Under the pieces are notes generated by a model. The model searched no databases. It was not told the DNA's origin and worked only from the letters and a program-made list of their open reading frames with translations. The translations under genes were made by a program, and so were the position numbers. From contig NZ_FOZL01000001.1 of the NCBI RefSeq assembly GCF_900114625.1, positions 1,860,001 to 1,924,000 of the forward strand: a DNA stretch of 64,000 nt, read 5' to 3'. How positions within the stretch are numbered: the stretch's first letter is position 1; each line of letters opens with the position of its first letter. The stretch is from Granulicella pectinivorans (GTDB lineage Bacteria > Acidobacteriota > Terriglobia > Terriglobales > Acidobacteriaceae). This document shows, piece after piece, positions 37,808 through 46,134 of the stretch.

Positions 37808-38878
37808 GTGGCAGATGACCGCAGCAAAGCAATTGAGACCGCACTTTCACAGCTAGAAAAGCAGTTTGGCAAGGGTTCCATCATGCGGTTGGGGTCCAAG
37901 GAAGCCATTGGGCCGATTGCGGTGATCTCGACGGGATCGATCTCGTTCGATGCAGCACTGGGTGTGGGTGGCGTGCCGCGTGGACGCGTCATCGAGATCT
38001 TTGGTCCTGAGTCCTCGGGTAAGACGACGATTACGCTGCAGATTATCGCTGAGGCCCAGAAGGCGGGCGGTCTGGCGGCGTTTGTGGATGCGGAGCATGC
38101 GCTCGATCCAGCGTATGCGCGGAAGCTGGGCGTGGATATCGATAACCTGCTGATCTCGCAGCCGGACTATGGCGAACAGGCGCTGGAGATCGTCGAGGCG
38201 CTGGTTCGGTCGAACGCGATCGACGTGCTGGTGGTGGATTCGGTAGCGGCCCTGGTGCCGAAGGCTGAACTCGACGGCGAGATGGGCGATTCGCATATGG
38301 GTCTGCAGGCGCGGTTGATGTCGCAGGCTCTGCGTAAGCTGACCGGTACGGTGGCGAAGTCCAGGACTTGCTTGATTTTTATTAACCAGATTCGCGACAA
38401 GATTGGCGTCATGTTTGGTAACCCGGAGACGACGACCGGTGGACGTGCGCTGAAGTTCTATTCGTCGGTGCGTATCGATATCCGACGGATTGGGGCGGTG
38501 AAGGAAGGCGACGTTGTTGTCGGCTCGCGCACCAAAGTGAAGATCGTGAAGAATAAGGTCGCTGCTCCGTTCCGCGATGCCGAGTTCGACATTCTTTACG
38601 GGGAAGGTATCTCGCGGGAAGGCGACATGCTGGACCTGGCGGTGACGCATACCATCGTCGACAAGAGCGGCGCCTGGTACAGCTTCCAGGGCGAGCGGAT
38701 CGGACAAGGACGCGAGAATGTCCGGAACTTCCTGAAGGAGAACAAGGACATCTTCGCGCGGATCGATGTGGAGCTGCGCAAGAAGATGAATATCGCTCCT
38801 TCGACGGCTGCGGTGGTGCCTGAGGCTCCTACCAATGGGGCGGCTGAAGCCACGGCTGTAGTGCGTGGAAAAAAGTAA
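37808..38878 (+). CDS. recA: Recombinase RecA
   Basis: This 356-residue protein has the Walker [10 protein letters not shown] (66-74), [15 protein letters not shown], Walker [16 protein letters not shown] and the L2 loop [15 protein letters not shown], so it is canonical RecA. It forms filaments on single-stranded DNA, drives strand exchange and triggers LexA cleavage. The start is GTG 37808, seven bases after AAAAGGAG. The C-terminal ~35 residues are Ala/Pro-rich and variable. Confidence 0.98.
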   Translation: MADDRSKAIETALSQLEKQFGKGSIMRLGSKEAIGPIAVISTGSISFDAALGVGGVPRGRVIEIFGPESSGKTTITLQIIAEAQKAGGLAAFVDAEHALDPAYARKLGVDIDNLLISQPDYGEQALEIVEALVRSNAIDVLVVDSVAALVPKAELDGEMGDSHMGLQARLMSQALRKLTGTVAKSRTCLIFINQIRDKIGVMFGNPETTTGGRALKFYSSVRIDIRRIGAVKEGDVVVGSRTKVKIVKNKVAAPFRDAEFDILYGEGISREGDMLDLAVTHTIVDKSGAWYSFQGERIGQGRENVRNFLKENKDIFARIDVELRKKMNIAPSTAAVVPEAPTNGAAEATAVVRGKK

Positions 38879-38900
38879 AGAAAGAGCTTTTCAATCGACG

Positions 38901-38936
38901 ACCCCGCCTCCTTTGTTGGAGGCGGGGTTTTGTTTT
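38901..38936 (+). terminator. Intrinsic terminator of recA
   Basis: ACCCCGCCTCC and GGAGGCGGGGT form an 11-bp stem with loop TTTGTT, followed by TTTGTTTT. Confidence 0.92.
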
Positions 38937-39020
38937 GGTGGGAAGAGGAGAGCTGTAAAGGCGGTCTCGCTCCGCTTGATACCCCGCCCTTTGGAATTGG
39001 GATCTGTCTCGGAAGAAAGA

Positions 39021-39044
39021 AAGGCGTCCGTTGCCGGACGCCTT
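39021..39044 (-). terminator. Hairpin at the 3' end of the Spy gene
   Basis: AAGGCGTCCG and CGGACGCCTT form a 10-bp stem with a 4-base loop. Reading on the minus strand it is followed by TTCTTTCTT, so it probably ends the sigma/anti-sigma/Spy transcript. Confidence 0.75.
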
Positions 39045-39079
39045 CTTAGCCAAAGAGTGGCAGTGCTGCACATTCGGGA

Positions 39080-39721
39080 CTATTGGGCAGACTCAGCATC
39101 GGATGGGGGCATCATGGCCATTGCGGGGCCGTTGGGGACTTCGAGCATGCCCATGCCGGGACGGCCGGGTCCACCGGGTCCACGGTGTTCGCGCTCGCTG
39201 TGTTCGTGGAGCTTGGTCCACTGGTCAGGGGTGAGGACGGCGCGGATCGAGAGGAGCATGCCGGCATTGGCTTTCTCCAGGTCGGCGCGGGTGTCGGCGA
39301 TGCGGCCGATCTGTGCGAGAGCCTTGGCGGAGTCGGGCGGGTTGGCGTTGATAAGGGGCTCAAGCAGGAGTTCTTCTTCTTCGAGCGACGCCTTCATGTG
39401 GATGAGCTTGATGCGTGCCTGAAGGAAGATATCGTCCATCTTCTTGGTCTGGTCTGCGGTGAGGCCGATGCGGGTGGCGAGTTCGGGGTTCTTCCACCAC
39501 ATGCCCGGGGGGACGATGCGGCCTTCGCCACGCATGCCGCCGCGCATGCCTTCATGTCGGCCTTCCATGCCGCGGGCCGGGCCACCGGGACCGCCGCCCA
39601 TGCGACCGTGGGGCTGCTGATCTGGGGCTCCCTGGGCGGGAGGCGGCGGGGGTGCCTGCTGGGCGAAGGCGATGCTGCCGGTGAGGGTGGTCAGGGCGAT
39701 GAGGCGGGCGATGTGATTCAT
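39080..39721 (-). CDS. Spy/CpxP-family periplasmic protein
   Basis: The 213-residue protein has a signal peptide (MNHIARLIALTTLTGSIAFAQ), a Pro/Gly-rich low-complexity stretch (about 22-70), then the helical LTXXQ core: TRIGLTADQTKKMDDIFLQA and later AVLTPDQWTKLHEHSE. That repeat marks Spy/CpxP or periplasmic heavy-metal sensor proteins, which bind unfolded proteins or metals. It is downstream of an anti-sigma factor and an ECF sigma factor, which suggests an envelope-stress regulon. Confidence 0.88.
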   Translation of the reverse strand: MNHIARLIALTTLTGSIAFAQQAPPPPPAQGAPDQQPHGRMGGGPGGPARGMEGRHEGMRGGMRGEGRIVPPGMWWKNPELATRIGLTADQTKKMDDIFLQARIKLIHMKASLEEEELLLEPLINANPPDSAKALAQIGRIADTRADLEKANAGMLLSIRAVLTPDQWTKLHEHSEREHRGPGGPGRPGMGMLEVPNGPAMAMMPPSDAESAQ

Positions 39722-39811
39722 TTTTCTGGTTCTCCTGGGTGATGGCGATCAATGTTTTGGGTGGTGCGGGCAACAGGCCCGGGGTTCAAGCCCCTTGAAG
39801 CGCGGACTGGT

Positions 39812-39841
39812 ATGCGTGTGGGGGTAAAGCCCCACACGCAT
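39812..39841. other. Perfect 12-bp hairpin upstream of the Spy gene
   Basis: ATGCGTGTGGGG, loop GTAAAG, CCCCACACGCAT. A second small hairpin (GGGG-TTCAAG-CCCC) lies at about 39781-39794. Neither has a T-run. They lie between the anti-sigma gene and the Spy gene and may attenuate readthrough or stabilise one of the RNAs. Confidence 0.5.
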
Positions 39842-39880
39842 CCGAAAGGCAAAAGACAAGAAGAAGCCAACGGTAGAACT

Positions 39881-39917
39881 AGATCCCCTTCGGGGATGAC
39901 AACGAAAAAGGGCAACC
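39881..39917 (+). repeat. REP-like hairpin motif, copy 2
   Basis: AGATCCCCTTCGGGGATGAC followed by AACGAAAAAGGGCAACC. The ATCCCC/GGGGAT stem has a TTC loop. It matches 41048-41088 and 16234-16267. Confidence 0.6.
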
Positions 39918-39918
39918 G

Positions 39919-40413
39919 TTAGTCCTTCTTGCTGGTCGTGGGGGTGACGGTTTTGGTCTGCCCTCCGGTGGGATCCTGGAGGGGTTCGAGGGCTTCGGGG
40001 ACGGAGGCGGAGAGCTGCTGGTCGATCTCGGTGAGGAGGGCCTCGTCGGACTCTACGGTGTTTGCCGTGGCGGTGATGGCGGGGTGGGCCGCGGGTGGGT
40101 GCATGAGGCGTCCGACGGGCAGGATCGCGGCGACGACGGCGACCGAGGCGGCAAGAGCGAAGGTGGCGACCAGGCGGAAGACGGGGCGTTTGGTCGTGGA
40201 AGTCAGGAGCGAGGTTCGGGTGTTGTGGTGGAAGAGCTCGGCTTTGGCCATGCTGGTGATAGCTTCGCTGAGCAGGGTGAGAGAGGTGCGCATCTCGGCG
40301 ACCTCGGCTGCGCAGGAGGGGCAGGCTTCAAGGTGGCGTGTGGCGGCATCGTTGCGGTCGCCGATGAGCAGGGCGTCGAGCTGGCCAGGGGTGAGATGAG
40401 AGATTGTGTTCAT
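39919..40413 (-). CDS. Anti-sigma factor with zf-HC2 zinc site
   Basis: The N-terminus has RHLEACPSCAAEVAEM (H-x3-C-x2-C), the zinc-binding anti-sigma motif. A hydrophobic segment (about 82-102, VFRLVATFALAASVAVVAAI) anchors it in the inner membrane, followed by a periplasmic tail of ~60 residues. It starts six bases after the sigma gene stop on the same strand, so it almost certainly binds that sigma factor. Confidence 0.92.
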   Translation of the reverse strand: MNTISHLTPGQLDALLIGDRNDAATRHLEACPSCAAEVAEMRTSLTLLSEAITSMAKAELFHHNTRTSLLTSTTKRPVFRLVATFALAASVAVVAAILPVGRLMHPPAAHPAITATANTVESDEALLTEIDQQLSASVPEALEPLQDPTGGQTKTVTPTTSKKD

Positions 40414-40418
40414 TTCGT

Positions 40419-40988
40419 TTAACTCCTTTCTGTGGCGCGTTTGCGCACGGTTTCAAGCGCGCGGTAGAGATGACTTTTTACGGTCGAGACGGGGAGGTTG
40501 GTAGCCTCGGCGATCTCGGGAAGTTCAAGCTCCTCGACGAAGCGTAGGAGGAAGATGGTTCGCTGTCGGTCGGACAGTCCGGCGACCGTTTGCCAGATGG
40601 ATTCGAGCTGCTGGCGGGCGATGAGGCCGGATTCGGCGGAGCTGGCGTGATTCGGGAGCCAGTGGGCGACGTCGGAGACTTCGACCGTGGCGGTTTTCTT
40701 CCAGAACTTGAATCGTCCGGTGCGGGTGTGGTCGCGGACGAGGTTGACGGCGATGCGCATGAGCCATGTTTGCGGGGCGCAGTCGCCGCGGAAGGATTCT
40801 CGAGCGTTCCAGGCGCGAAAGAAGGTCTCTTGCGTCATGGTTTGGGCGAGGTCGCGATCGCGGATGGAGGCCATGAGGAAGCGGAAAATGCGCACCTCGT
40901 AGAGGGCGATCATGGCGTCCATGTCGTCGAAGGTTTGCGACGGCGCGGCTGGAATCTCGAGATCGTGTTCGGCGATGATGGTCTTCAT
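40419..40988 (-). CDS. ECF RNA polymerase sigma factor (sigma-70 family)
   Basis: The 189-residue protein has sigma2 (LYEVRIFRFLMASIRDRDLAQTMTQETFFRAW, with the -10-binding helix and SFRGDCAPQTWLMRIAVNLVRD) and sigma4 (LSDRQRTIFLLRFVEELELPEIAEATNLPVSTVKSHLYRA) and lacks sigma1/3. It recruits RNA polymerase to envelope-stress type promoters and is held by the anti-sigma factor encoded just downstream. Confidence 0.95.
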   Translation of the reverse strand: MKTIIAEHDLEIPAAPSQTFDDMDAMIALYEVRIFRFLMASIRDRDLAQTMTQETFFRAWNARESFRGDCAPQTWLMRIAVNLVRDHTRTGRFKFWKKTATVEVSDVAHWLPNHASSAESGLIARQQLESIWQTVAGLSDRQRTIFLLRFVEELELPEIAEATNLPVSTVKSHLYRALETVRKRATERS

Positions 40989-41047
40989 ACGAGGGAGCCG
41001 GGAACAGGGGATTAAAGATCAGGAAATGCGACTGCAATGGCAGAAGC

Positions 41048-41088
41048 AGATCCCCTTCGGGAATGACAGCCGAAAACGCAACGGCAAC
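41048..41088 (+). repeat. REP-like hairpin motif, copy 3
   Basis: AGATCCCCTTCGGGAATGAC followed by AGCCGAAAACGCAACGGCAAC. It lies upstream of coaD, with one base changed in the stem relative to copy 2. Confidence 0.55.
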
Positions 41089-41203
41089 AGCTTCGCGGAG
41101 GTGGTTGGACTCTCTCGCTTACACCCTAACTGACGCGCGGGTAGGACGCGGAGCCTACAGGGTAGGCGAAGTTTTCTTCGGGAATCGGTATGCTTCTTTC
41201 TGC

Positions 41204-41692
41204 ATGCATACTGTGAAGGCTGTTTATCCCGGAACGTTCGATCCTCTGACCAATGGGCACCTCGACCTGATTGCGCGAGGGGCGCAGATTGTGGATGAGC
41301 TTGTGGTCGGTATCCTCCGGAACTCGGAGAAGGGGAATCCGCTGTTTTCGGTTGAGGAACGGCTGGAGATGATCTCGGAGGCGACGGCGCACTTCGGGAA
41401 TGTGTCGGTGATGACGTTCAACGGGCTTTTGGTGGAGTTTTGCAAGGCTCAGGGGGCGAAGGCGGTGTTGAGGGGAATTCGGGCGATCTCGGACTACGAG
41501 TATGAGTTCCAGATGGCCATGATGAACCGGAAGCTGGACCCGAATATCGAGACACTGTTCATGATGCCGGCGGAGAAGTACACGTATGTGAGCTCACGGC
41601 TGATCAAAGGGGTGTTTCAGTTGGGCGGGGATGTGACGGCTCTGGTGCCTCCGCTGGTGGTGGAGAGGTTGAAGGCTAAGAACAGGGAATAG
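41204..41692 (+). CDS. coaD: Phosphopantetheine adenylyltransferase CoaD
   Basis: The 162-residue enzyme transfers AMP to 4'-phosphopantetheine in coenzyme A synthesis. Seen are VYPGTFDPLTNGHLDLI (HxGH-type nucleotidyl motif) and YVSSRLIKGVFQLGGDV (ISSS/R motif), with the central RGIRAISDYEYEFQMA. The start is ATG 41204, not the upstream in-frame extension beginning at 41063, which would run through the repeat and add 47 unrelated residues. Confidence 0.96.
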   Translation: MHTVKAVYPGTFDPLTNGHLDLIARGAQIVDELVVGILRNSEKGNPLFSVEERLEMISEATAHFGNVSVMTFNGLLVEFCKAQGAKAVLRGIRAISDYEYEFQMAMMNRKLDPNIETLFMMPAEKYTYVSSRLIKGVFQLGGDVTALVPPLVVERLKAKNRE

Positions 41693-41841
41693 GGTTGGCC
41701 GTGGGACACTCGGCTCCGTTGGCGAGACAAAGGTGCAAAGCAAGTGGGTCGATTCGTCAAAACAGCAATGGCGGGGATAGGCTTTGCGCTGGTGGGCGTG
41801 GGTGGCTTTATCTCGGGAGGCAAATCTGCCACACTAGAAGC

Positions 41842-43074
41842 ATGAGCGCCTCCTCCGCAACCCTCACGACCCCCGTGGCCGCTTCTTCGCCCGCGCGCAA
41901 GATTCTGACCGATCGCATCAACCGCATTGAAGTCTCCGCCACGATGGCCATTACGGCCGAGGCGCTGAAGCTGAAGAGCCAGGGTGTCGACCTTGCCGAC
42001 TTTGGTGCGGGTGAGCCGCACTTTTCGACGCCTGAGCACATCAAGCAGGCCGCGATCGAGGCCATCGAGAAGAACTTTACGCGGTATACGAATGTGGCCG
42101 GCGTGCCGGAAGTGCGCAAGGCGATTGTGGACCGTCATGCGGCGGACTTCGGGTCGAGTTATGCTGTCGATGAGTGCGTGTTTACGACAGGCGGAAAGCT
42201 GGCTCTGTTCAACGCGATCCAGGTGCTGGTGGACCATGGCGATGAGGTGATTCTGCCGGTTCCGTACTGGGTTTCGTACAAGGACATCATCCAGTACGCT
42301 GGCGGCGTTCCGGTGTACGTGGAGAGCCTGGAGAGCGAAAACTTCCGGATCACGGCCGAGATGATCGAGGCGGCGATTACGCCTAAGACAAAGTGCATTA
42401 TTTTGAATACGCCTTCGAATCCTTCCGGGGCGATTATTGCCCCGGAAGACGTCGAAGCGATCGTTCGCCTGGCGCATTCGCGTGGGATCTACCTGCTGAT
42501 CGACGAGTGCTATGTGTACCTGACGTTCTCGGGTGAAGTGATCTCGGCGGGCAAGTTCACGGATTGCAAGGAGCACATCATCATCCTGGGTTCGTTGTCG
42601 AAGACGTATGCGATGACGGGCTGGAGGGCTGGGTATGCGCTGGGGCCAAAGCCGATTATCGCGGCGATGAGCAAGCTGCAGTCGCAGAGCACGTCGAACT
42701 CGGCGAGCATGGTGCAGAAGGCTTCGATTGCGGCCGTGGCGGGTCCGCAGGAGTGCGTTGCGGAGATGCGGGCGGACTACATCAAGCTGCGCGACCGCAT
42801 CCTGGAGGGTTTCAAGACGATTCCGGGGCTCACGTGCACGGTGCCGCAGGGAGCGTTCTATGTGTATCCGAATGTGTCGGCTTTCTTTGGCAAGGGTGGG
42901 ATCGAGACAGCGTCGGATGTGGCGGCGAAGCTGCTGAGCGAGGCGCATGTGGTGTGCGTTCCGGGCGAGCCGTTTGGCACGTCGGAGCATATCCGGCTGT
43001 CGTATGCAGTGAGCGAGTCGGTCGTCGATGAAGGCTTGAAGCGGATGCGGGAGTTCTTTGCCGGCCTGAAATAG
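41842..43074 (+). CDS. Aspartate/aromatic-type PLP-dependent aminotransferase (class I)
   Basis: The 410-residue enzyme has the PLP lysine in SLSKTYAMTGWRAGY (about residue 255), NTPSNPSGAIIAPEDVEAI, DECYVYLTF and a terminal Arg in HIRLSYAVSE, so it is a fold-type I aminotransferase of the AspC kind. It moves amino groups between aspartate or similar and 2-oxo acids. The start is ATG 41842. The upstream in-frame region (41695-41841) has no ribosome-binding site and is low in quality. Confidence 0.94.
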   Translation: MSASSATLTTPVAASSPARKILTDRINRIEVSATMAITAEALKLKSQGVDLADFGAGEPHFSTPEHIKQAAIEAIEKNFTRYTNVAGVPEVRKAIVDRHAADFGSSYAVDECVFTTGGKLALFNAIQVLVDHGDEVILPVPYWVSYKDIIQYAGGVPVYVESLESENFRITAEMIEAAITPKTKCIILNTPSNPSGAIIAPEDVEAIVRLAHSRGIYLLIDECYVYLTFSGEVISAGKFTDCKEHIIILGSLSKTYAMTGWRAGYALGPKPIIAAMSKLQSQSTSNSASMVQKASIAAVAGPQECVAEMRADYIKLRDRILEGFKTIPGLTCTVPQGAFYVYPNVSAFFGKGGIETASDVAAKLLSEAHVVCVPGEPFGTSEHIRLSYAVSESVVDEGLKRMREFFAGLK

Positions 43075-43180
43075 GGTTGTGCTTGACTAGGTTTTACGGG
43101 AAGCAATGTTTCAAGATGGCGGCGGGATGGGCTTGAGGTCTGTTCTGCCGCCAAAGCTACGCTGGCTGAGATTAACCCCT

Positions 43181-44341
43181 ATGGATGAGAACCAACCGAA
43201 GCATGCAGAGACGGCCGCACCGAAGTTTGCGGCCGTGATTCTGGCGGGAGGCTCGGGAACGCGCTTCTGGCCACGGAGCCGCAAGGCAAGCGCGAAACAG
43301 GTGCTGGCGCTGGATGGCGAGCAGACGATGATTCAGCAGACGCTGGAGCGACTTTTGCCTGTGGCGGCCGCGGAAGACGTCTGGGTGATTACGAACAATC
43401 TGCTGGATGACACGATTGCGGATCAGCTTCCTGCGGTGCGGCGGGAAAGGATTTTGTCGGAGCCGGCGGCGCGGAATACGGCTCCGGCTTGCGCGCTGAC
43501 GGCGTTTCTGCTGGAGAAGACGGAGCCGGATACGGTCATCGGCATCTTCCCGTCGGACCAGGTGGTGAAGGACAAGGCCAGGTTTGCGGATATTCTGCGC
43601 GCCGGGGTGAAGATTGCGGCCAAGGGCGAGGCGATCGTGGTGTTGGGGATCACGCCGACGCGGGCTGAGACGGGTTACGGGTACATTGAGCTGGGTGGGC
43701 CGGTGGAGGGACCGGATGGCGTTCCGGTACACCGCGTGAAGCGGTTTACGGAGAAGCCGAACAAGCACTTTGCGCAGCAGTTTTTTACGTCGGGGAACTA
43801 CCGGTGGAACGGCGGCATCTTCCTTTGGAGCGCAAGCACGCTGGCGAATGCGATTCGCGAGTATTGTCCAGATATGGCGTTTCAGTTGGAGCGTATTGCG
43901 GCGGCGTGGGGAACGGACGAGTTTGAAGAGGTACTGGCGTCGCACTATCCGCTGTGCGAGAACATCTCGATCGACTATGCGGTGCTGGAGCCACGGTCGG
44001 CGCGGGGGGAAGAGGCTTCGGGGATCTACTGTCTGCCGGGGGATTTCTCGTGGAACGATCTGGGGTCGTGGGCTGCACTGCATGAGCATGTGGCAGGCAG
44101 GGACTTCGACGAGGTGGAGGAGTGCAATATCTTCGAGGCGACCGACCCGCTGCATGTGGAGTTGGATTCGAAGGGGAACTACGTGTTCGCACCGGGCAAG
44201 GTCGTGGCTCTGGTAGGCGTTGAGAACCTGGTGATTGTGCAGACCAAGGATGCGCTGCTGATTACGACGCGGGAACGGTCGCAGGACGTGGGCAAGGTTG
44301 TGCGGAAGCTGATCGAGGCTGGGCGGGAAGACCTGGTCTAA
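43181..44341 (+). CDS. Mannose-1-phosphate guanylyltransferase
   Basis: The 386-residue protein has the nucleotidyltransferase signature VILAGGSGTRFWPRSR with the pyrophosphorylase Lys in SAKQVLAL, GIFPSDQVV, GYGYIELG, VKRFTEKP (sugar-phosphate Lys) and YRWNGGIFLW, and a C-terminal region near SWNDLGSW. It makes GDP-mannose from mannose-1-phosphate and GTP. Together with the downstream phosphohexomutase it points to a sugar-nucleotide pathway for exopolysaccharide or lipopolysaccharide. It lacks the isomerase domain of bifunctional enzymes. Confidence 0.94.
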   Translation: MDENQPKHAETAAPKFAAVILAGGSGTRFWPRSRKASAKQVLALDGEQTMIQQTLERLLPVAAAEDVWVITNNLLDDTIADQLPAVRRERILSEPAARNTAPACALTAFLLEKTEPDTVIGIFPSDQVVKDKARFADILRAGVKIAAKGEAIVVLGITPTRAETGYGYIELGGPVEGPDGVPVHRVKRFTEKPNKHFAQQFFTSGNYRWNGGIFLWSASTLANAIREYCPDMAFQLERIAAAWGTDEFEEVLASHYPLCENISIDYAVLEPRSARGEEASGIYCLPGDFSWNDLGSWAALHEHVAGRDFDEVEECNIFEATDPLHVELDSKGNYVFAPGKVVALVGVENLVIVQTKDALLITTRERSQDVGKVVRKLIEAGREDLV

Positions 44342-44397
44342 AAGCAAGGCGTAACGGGGATCAGAAGGATAAAAGCGGGATAAGGACAGGCAACGGC

Positions 44398-44426
44398 AAG
44401 GACTCAGCGGATCGCTGGGTCCTTTG
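44398..44426. terminator. Hairpin between converging genes
   Basis: AAGGACTCAGC and GCTGGGTCCTT form an 11-bp stem (one G-T pair) with loop GGATC. It lies between the guanylyltransferase gene and a small minus-strand ORF and could serve both. A single copy of AAAGCGGGATAAG sits just before it (44372-44384). Confidence 0.65.
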
Positions 44427-44444
44427 TCCGTTGGGGCTATTCCG

Positions 44445-44606
44445 TTATGGGACGGGCAGGAAGATGAATTTTACGAAGTGATAGAGGAAGGTATGGGGGT
44501 GCTGGCTGGCGTAGGCGCCTGCGAGGCACACGAGCACTATGCCCGCGATTCGGCCCCAGGGAATCGGGTGTGATGTCGATTTTAGCGGCTTCTCCATCGA
44601 TGACAT
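44445..44606 (-). CDS. Small membrane protein, 53 aa
   Basis: This ORF starts with ATG at 44606 (MSSMEKPLKSTSHPIP...) and ends with TAA at 44445. It has a basic N-terminus and two hydrophobic stretches (about residues 18-31, GRIAGIVLVCLAGAY, and 39-53, TFLYHFVKFIFLPVP). It is divergent from the phosphohexomutase gene and runs toward the hairpin at 44398-44426, which supports a real transcript. The ribosome-binding site is weak (GTGAGAG). The function is unknown. Confidence 0.5.
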   Translation of the reverse strand: MSSMEKPLKSTSHPIPWGRIAGIVLVCLAGAYASQHPHTFLYHFVKFIFLPVP

Positions 44607-44688
44607 GCTCTCACATTGGCGAAAGTTGGGTTGGGCAACGTATTCTGGATCGGTCGCTGTTTTCGTGATGACGAGTGTATTGGAGCCT

Positions 44689-46134
44689 ATGACGGATACG
44701 AAGAAGACCTCTGCGGTGAAGTTTGGGACGGATGGTTGGCGTGGGATTATCGCTGACGACTTTACGTACGAGAATGTGCGGGCGGCTGCGGCGGCGATTG
44801 CGCACTATGTGATCCAGCAGGAAGACCCGGCTGCGGGTGTGTGCATCGGGTGGGATACGCGGTTTGCGTCGCAGGCGTTTGCGCGCGTGGTGGCCGAGGT
44901 GCTGGCCGGCGCGGGGATTCCGGTGCAGTTGGCGCAGGGGATTACGCCTACGCCGGCGTTGAGCTATGCGGTGCGGGAGCGGAAGGCGGCGGGCGGCGTG
45001 ATGATTACGTCCAGCCACAACCCCGCGCAGTGGAACGGCGTGAAGTACAAGGCGAGCTATGGCGGGAGCGGCAAGCCTTCGATTATCTCGGCGATTGAGG
45101 GGTATCTGGATGTGCCTCTGCCGGTCGCGGCTACGCCGGCGGCAATTGTCGAGGTGGACTTCAACCCGGAGTACATTGCGGCGATCGAGAAGTTTGTGGA
45201 CCTGGCGGCGATCAAGGCTTCGGGGTACCGGTTTCTGATCGACACGATGTATGGCGCGGGACACGGGATTATCCAGGGGATCTTTGAGCGTGCGGGGATT
45301 CCGTGCGTGGCGATCCGGTCGGAGATCAATCCGAACTTTCCGGGGATCAATCCGGAGCCGATTCTGCCGCATATCGCGGCGACGCAGGTGGCGGTGGTTG
45401 CCGAAAAGTGCGATGCGGGCCTGATTACGGATGGCGATGCGGATCGTATTGGGTCGGTGGATGAGCATGGCCATGTCGTCGACGCGCATAAGATCTTTGC
45501 GATTTTGCTGTACTGGCTGCTGGAGCGGAAGAAGTGGCCGGGGGATGTGACGCGGGCGTTCAACACGACGAAGATGCTGGACCGCATCGCGGCGAAGTAT
45601 GGACGCGTGCTGCATGAGCATGGGATCGGGTTCAAGTATGTGTGCGACCTGATGCTGGAGAAGGACATTCTGATCGGCGGCGAGGAGTCGGGCGGTGTGG
45701 GGATCAGCCGGCATCTTCCGGAGCGGGATGGGTTGTTGAACTCGTTGCTGCTGGCCAATGTGATGGCGGACGAGAAGAAGACGCTGGGTGAGCTGGTGCA
45801 GGCGCTGCAGGATGAGTTCGGCGAGCATCAGTATGGGCGCATCGATATGCATATCGACGAGGCGTTGAAGCAGAGTGCGATTACGCGGGCGCGGGCGGGG
45901 CTGACGGAGATTGCGGGCTTCAAGGTGCTGAACATGGAGACGCTGGACGGGATCAAGTTCTTCCTGGAAGACCCGGACTGCGCGGCGAGGCCGAATGCGG
46001 CGGAGACGTGGCTGCTGTTACGGGCTTCGGGGACGGAGCCTCTGTTGCGGGTGTACTGCGAAAGTTGCTCCGTTGCTTCGGTGGAGCGGATTCTGGCGGC
46101 GGCGAAACAGTTTGTGTTGGAAGGCTCGGTTTAA
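44689..46134 (+). CDS. Phosphoglucomutase/phosphomannomutase family protein
   Basis: This 481-residue alpha-D-phosphohexomutase has the active Ser loop TSSHNPAQWNGVKY, metal loop DGDADRIG, sugar-binding GEESGG and the phosphate loop RASGTEPLLRVY near the end. A TTGGAG site precedes ATG 44689, so I prefer it to ATG 44668 or the longer frame from 44539. It interconverts hexose 1- and 6-phosphates and feeds the guanylyltransferase encoded upstream. The HAD phosphatase gene begins on the base after its stop. Confidence 0.94.
   Translation: MTDTKKTSAVKFGTDGWRGIIADDFTYENVRAAAAAIAHYVIQQEDPAAGVCIGWDTRFASQAFARVVAEVLAGAGIPVQLAQGITPTPALSYAVRERKAAGGVMITSSHNPAQWNGVKYKASYGGSGKPSIISAIEGYLDVPLPVAATPAAIVEVDFNPEYIAAIEKFVDLAAIKASGYRFLIDTMYGAGHGIIQGIFERAGIPCVAIRSEINPNFPGINPEPILPHIAATQVAVVAEKCDAGLITDGDADRIGSVDEHGHVVDAHKIFAILLYWLLERKKWPGDVTRAFNTTKMLDRIAAKYGRVLHEHGIGFKYVCDLMLEKDILIGGEESGGVGISRHLPERDGLLNSLLLANVMADEKKTLGELVQALQDEFGEHQYGRIDMHIDEALKQSAITRARAGLTEIAGFKVLNMETLDGIKFFLEDPDCAARPNAAETWLLLRASGTEPLLRVYCESCSVASVERILAAAKQFVLEGSV

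Noticed and set aside
41617..42990. 457-residue minus-strand Arg/His-rich ORF opposite coaD and the aminotransferase
   Set aside because: Shadow ORF with extreme Arg/His content; both opposite-strand genes have clear motifs.
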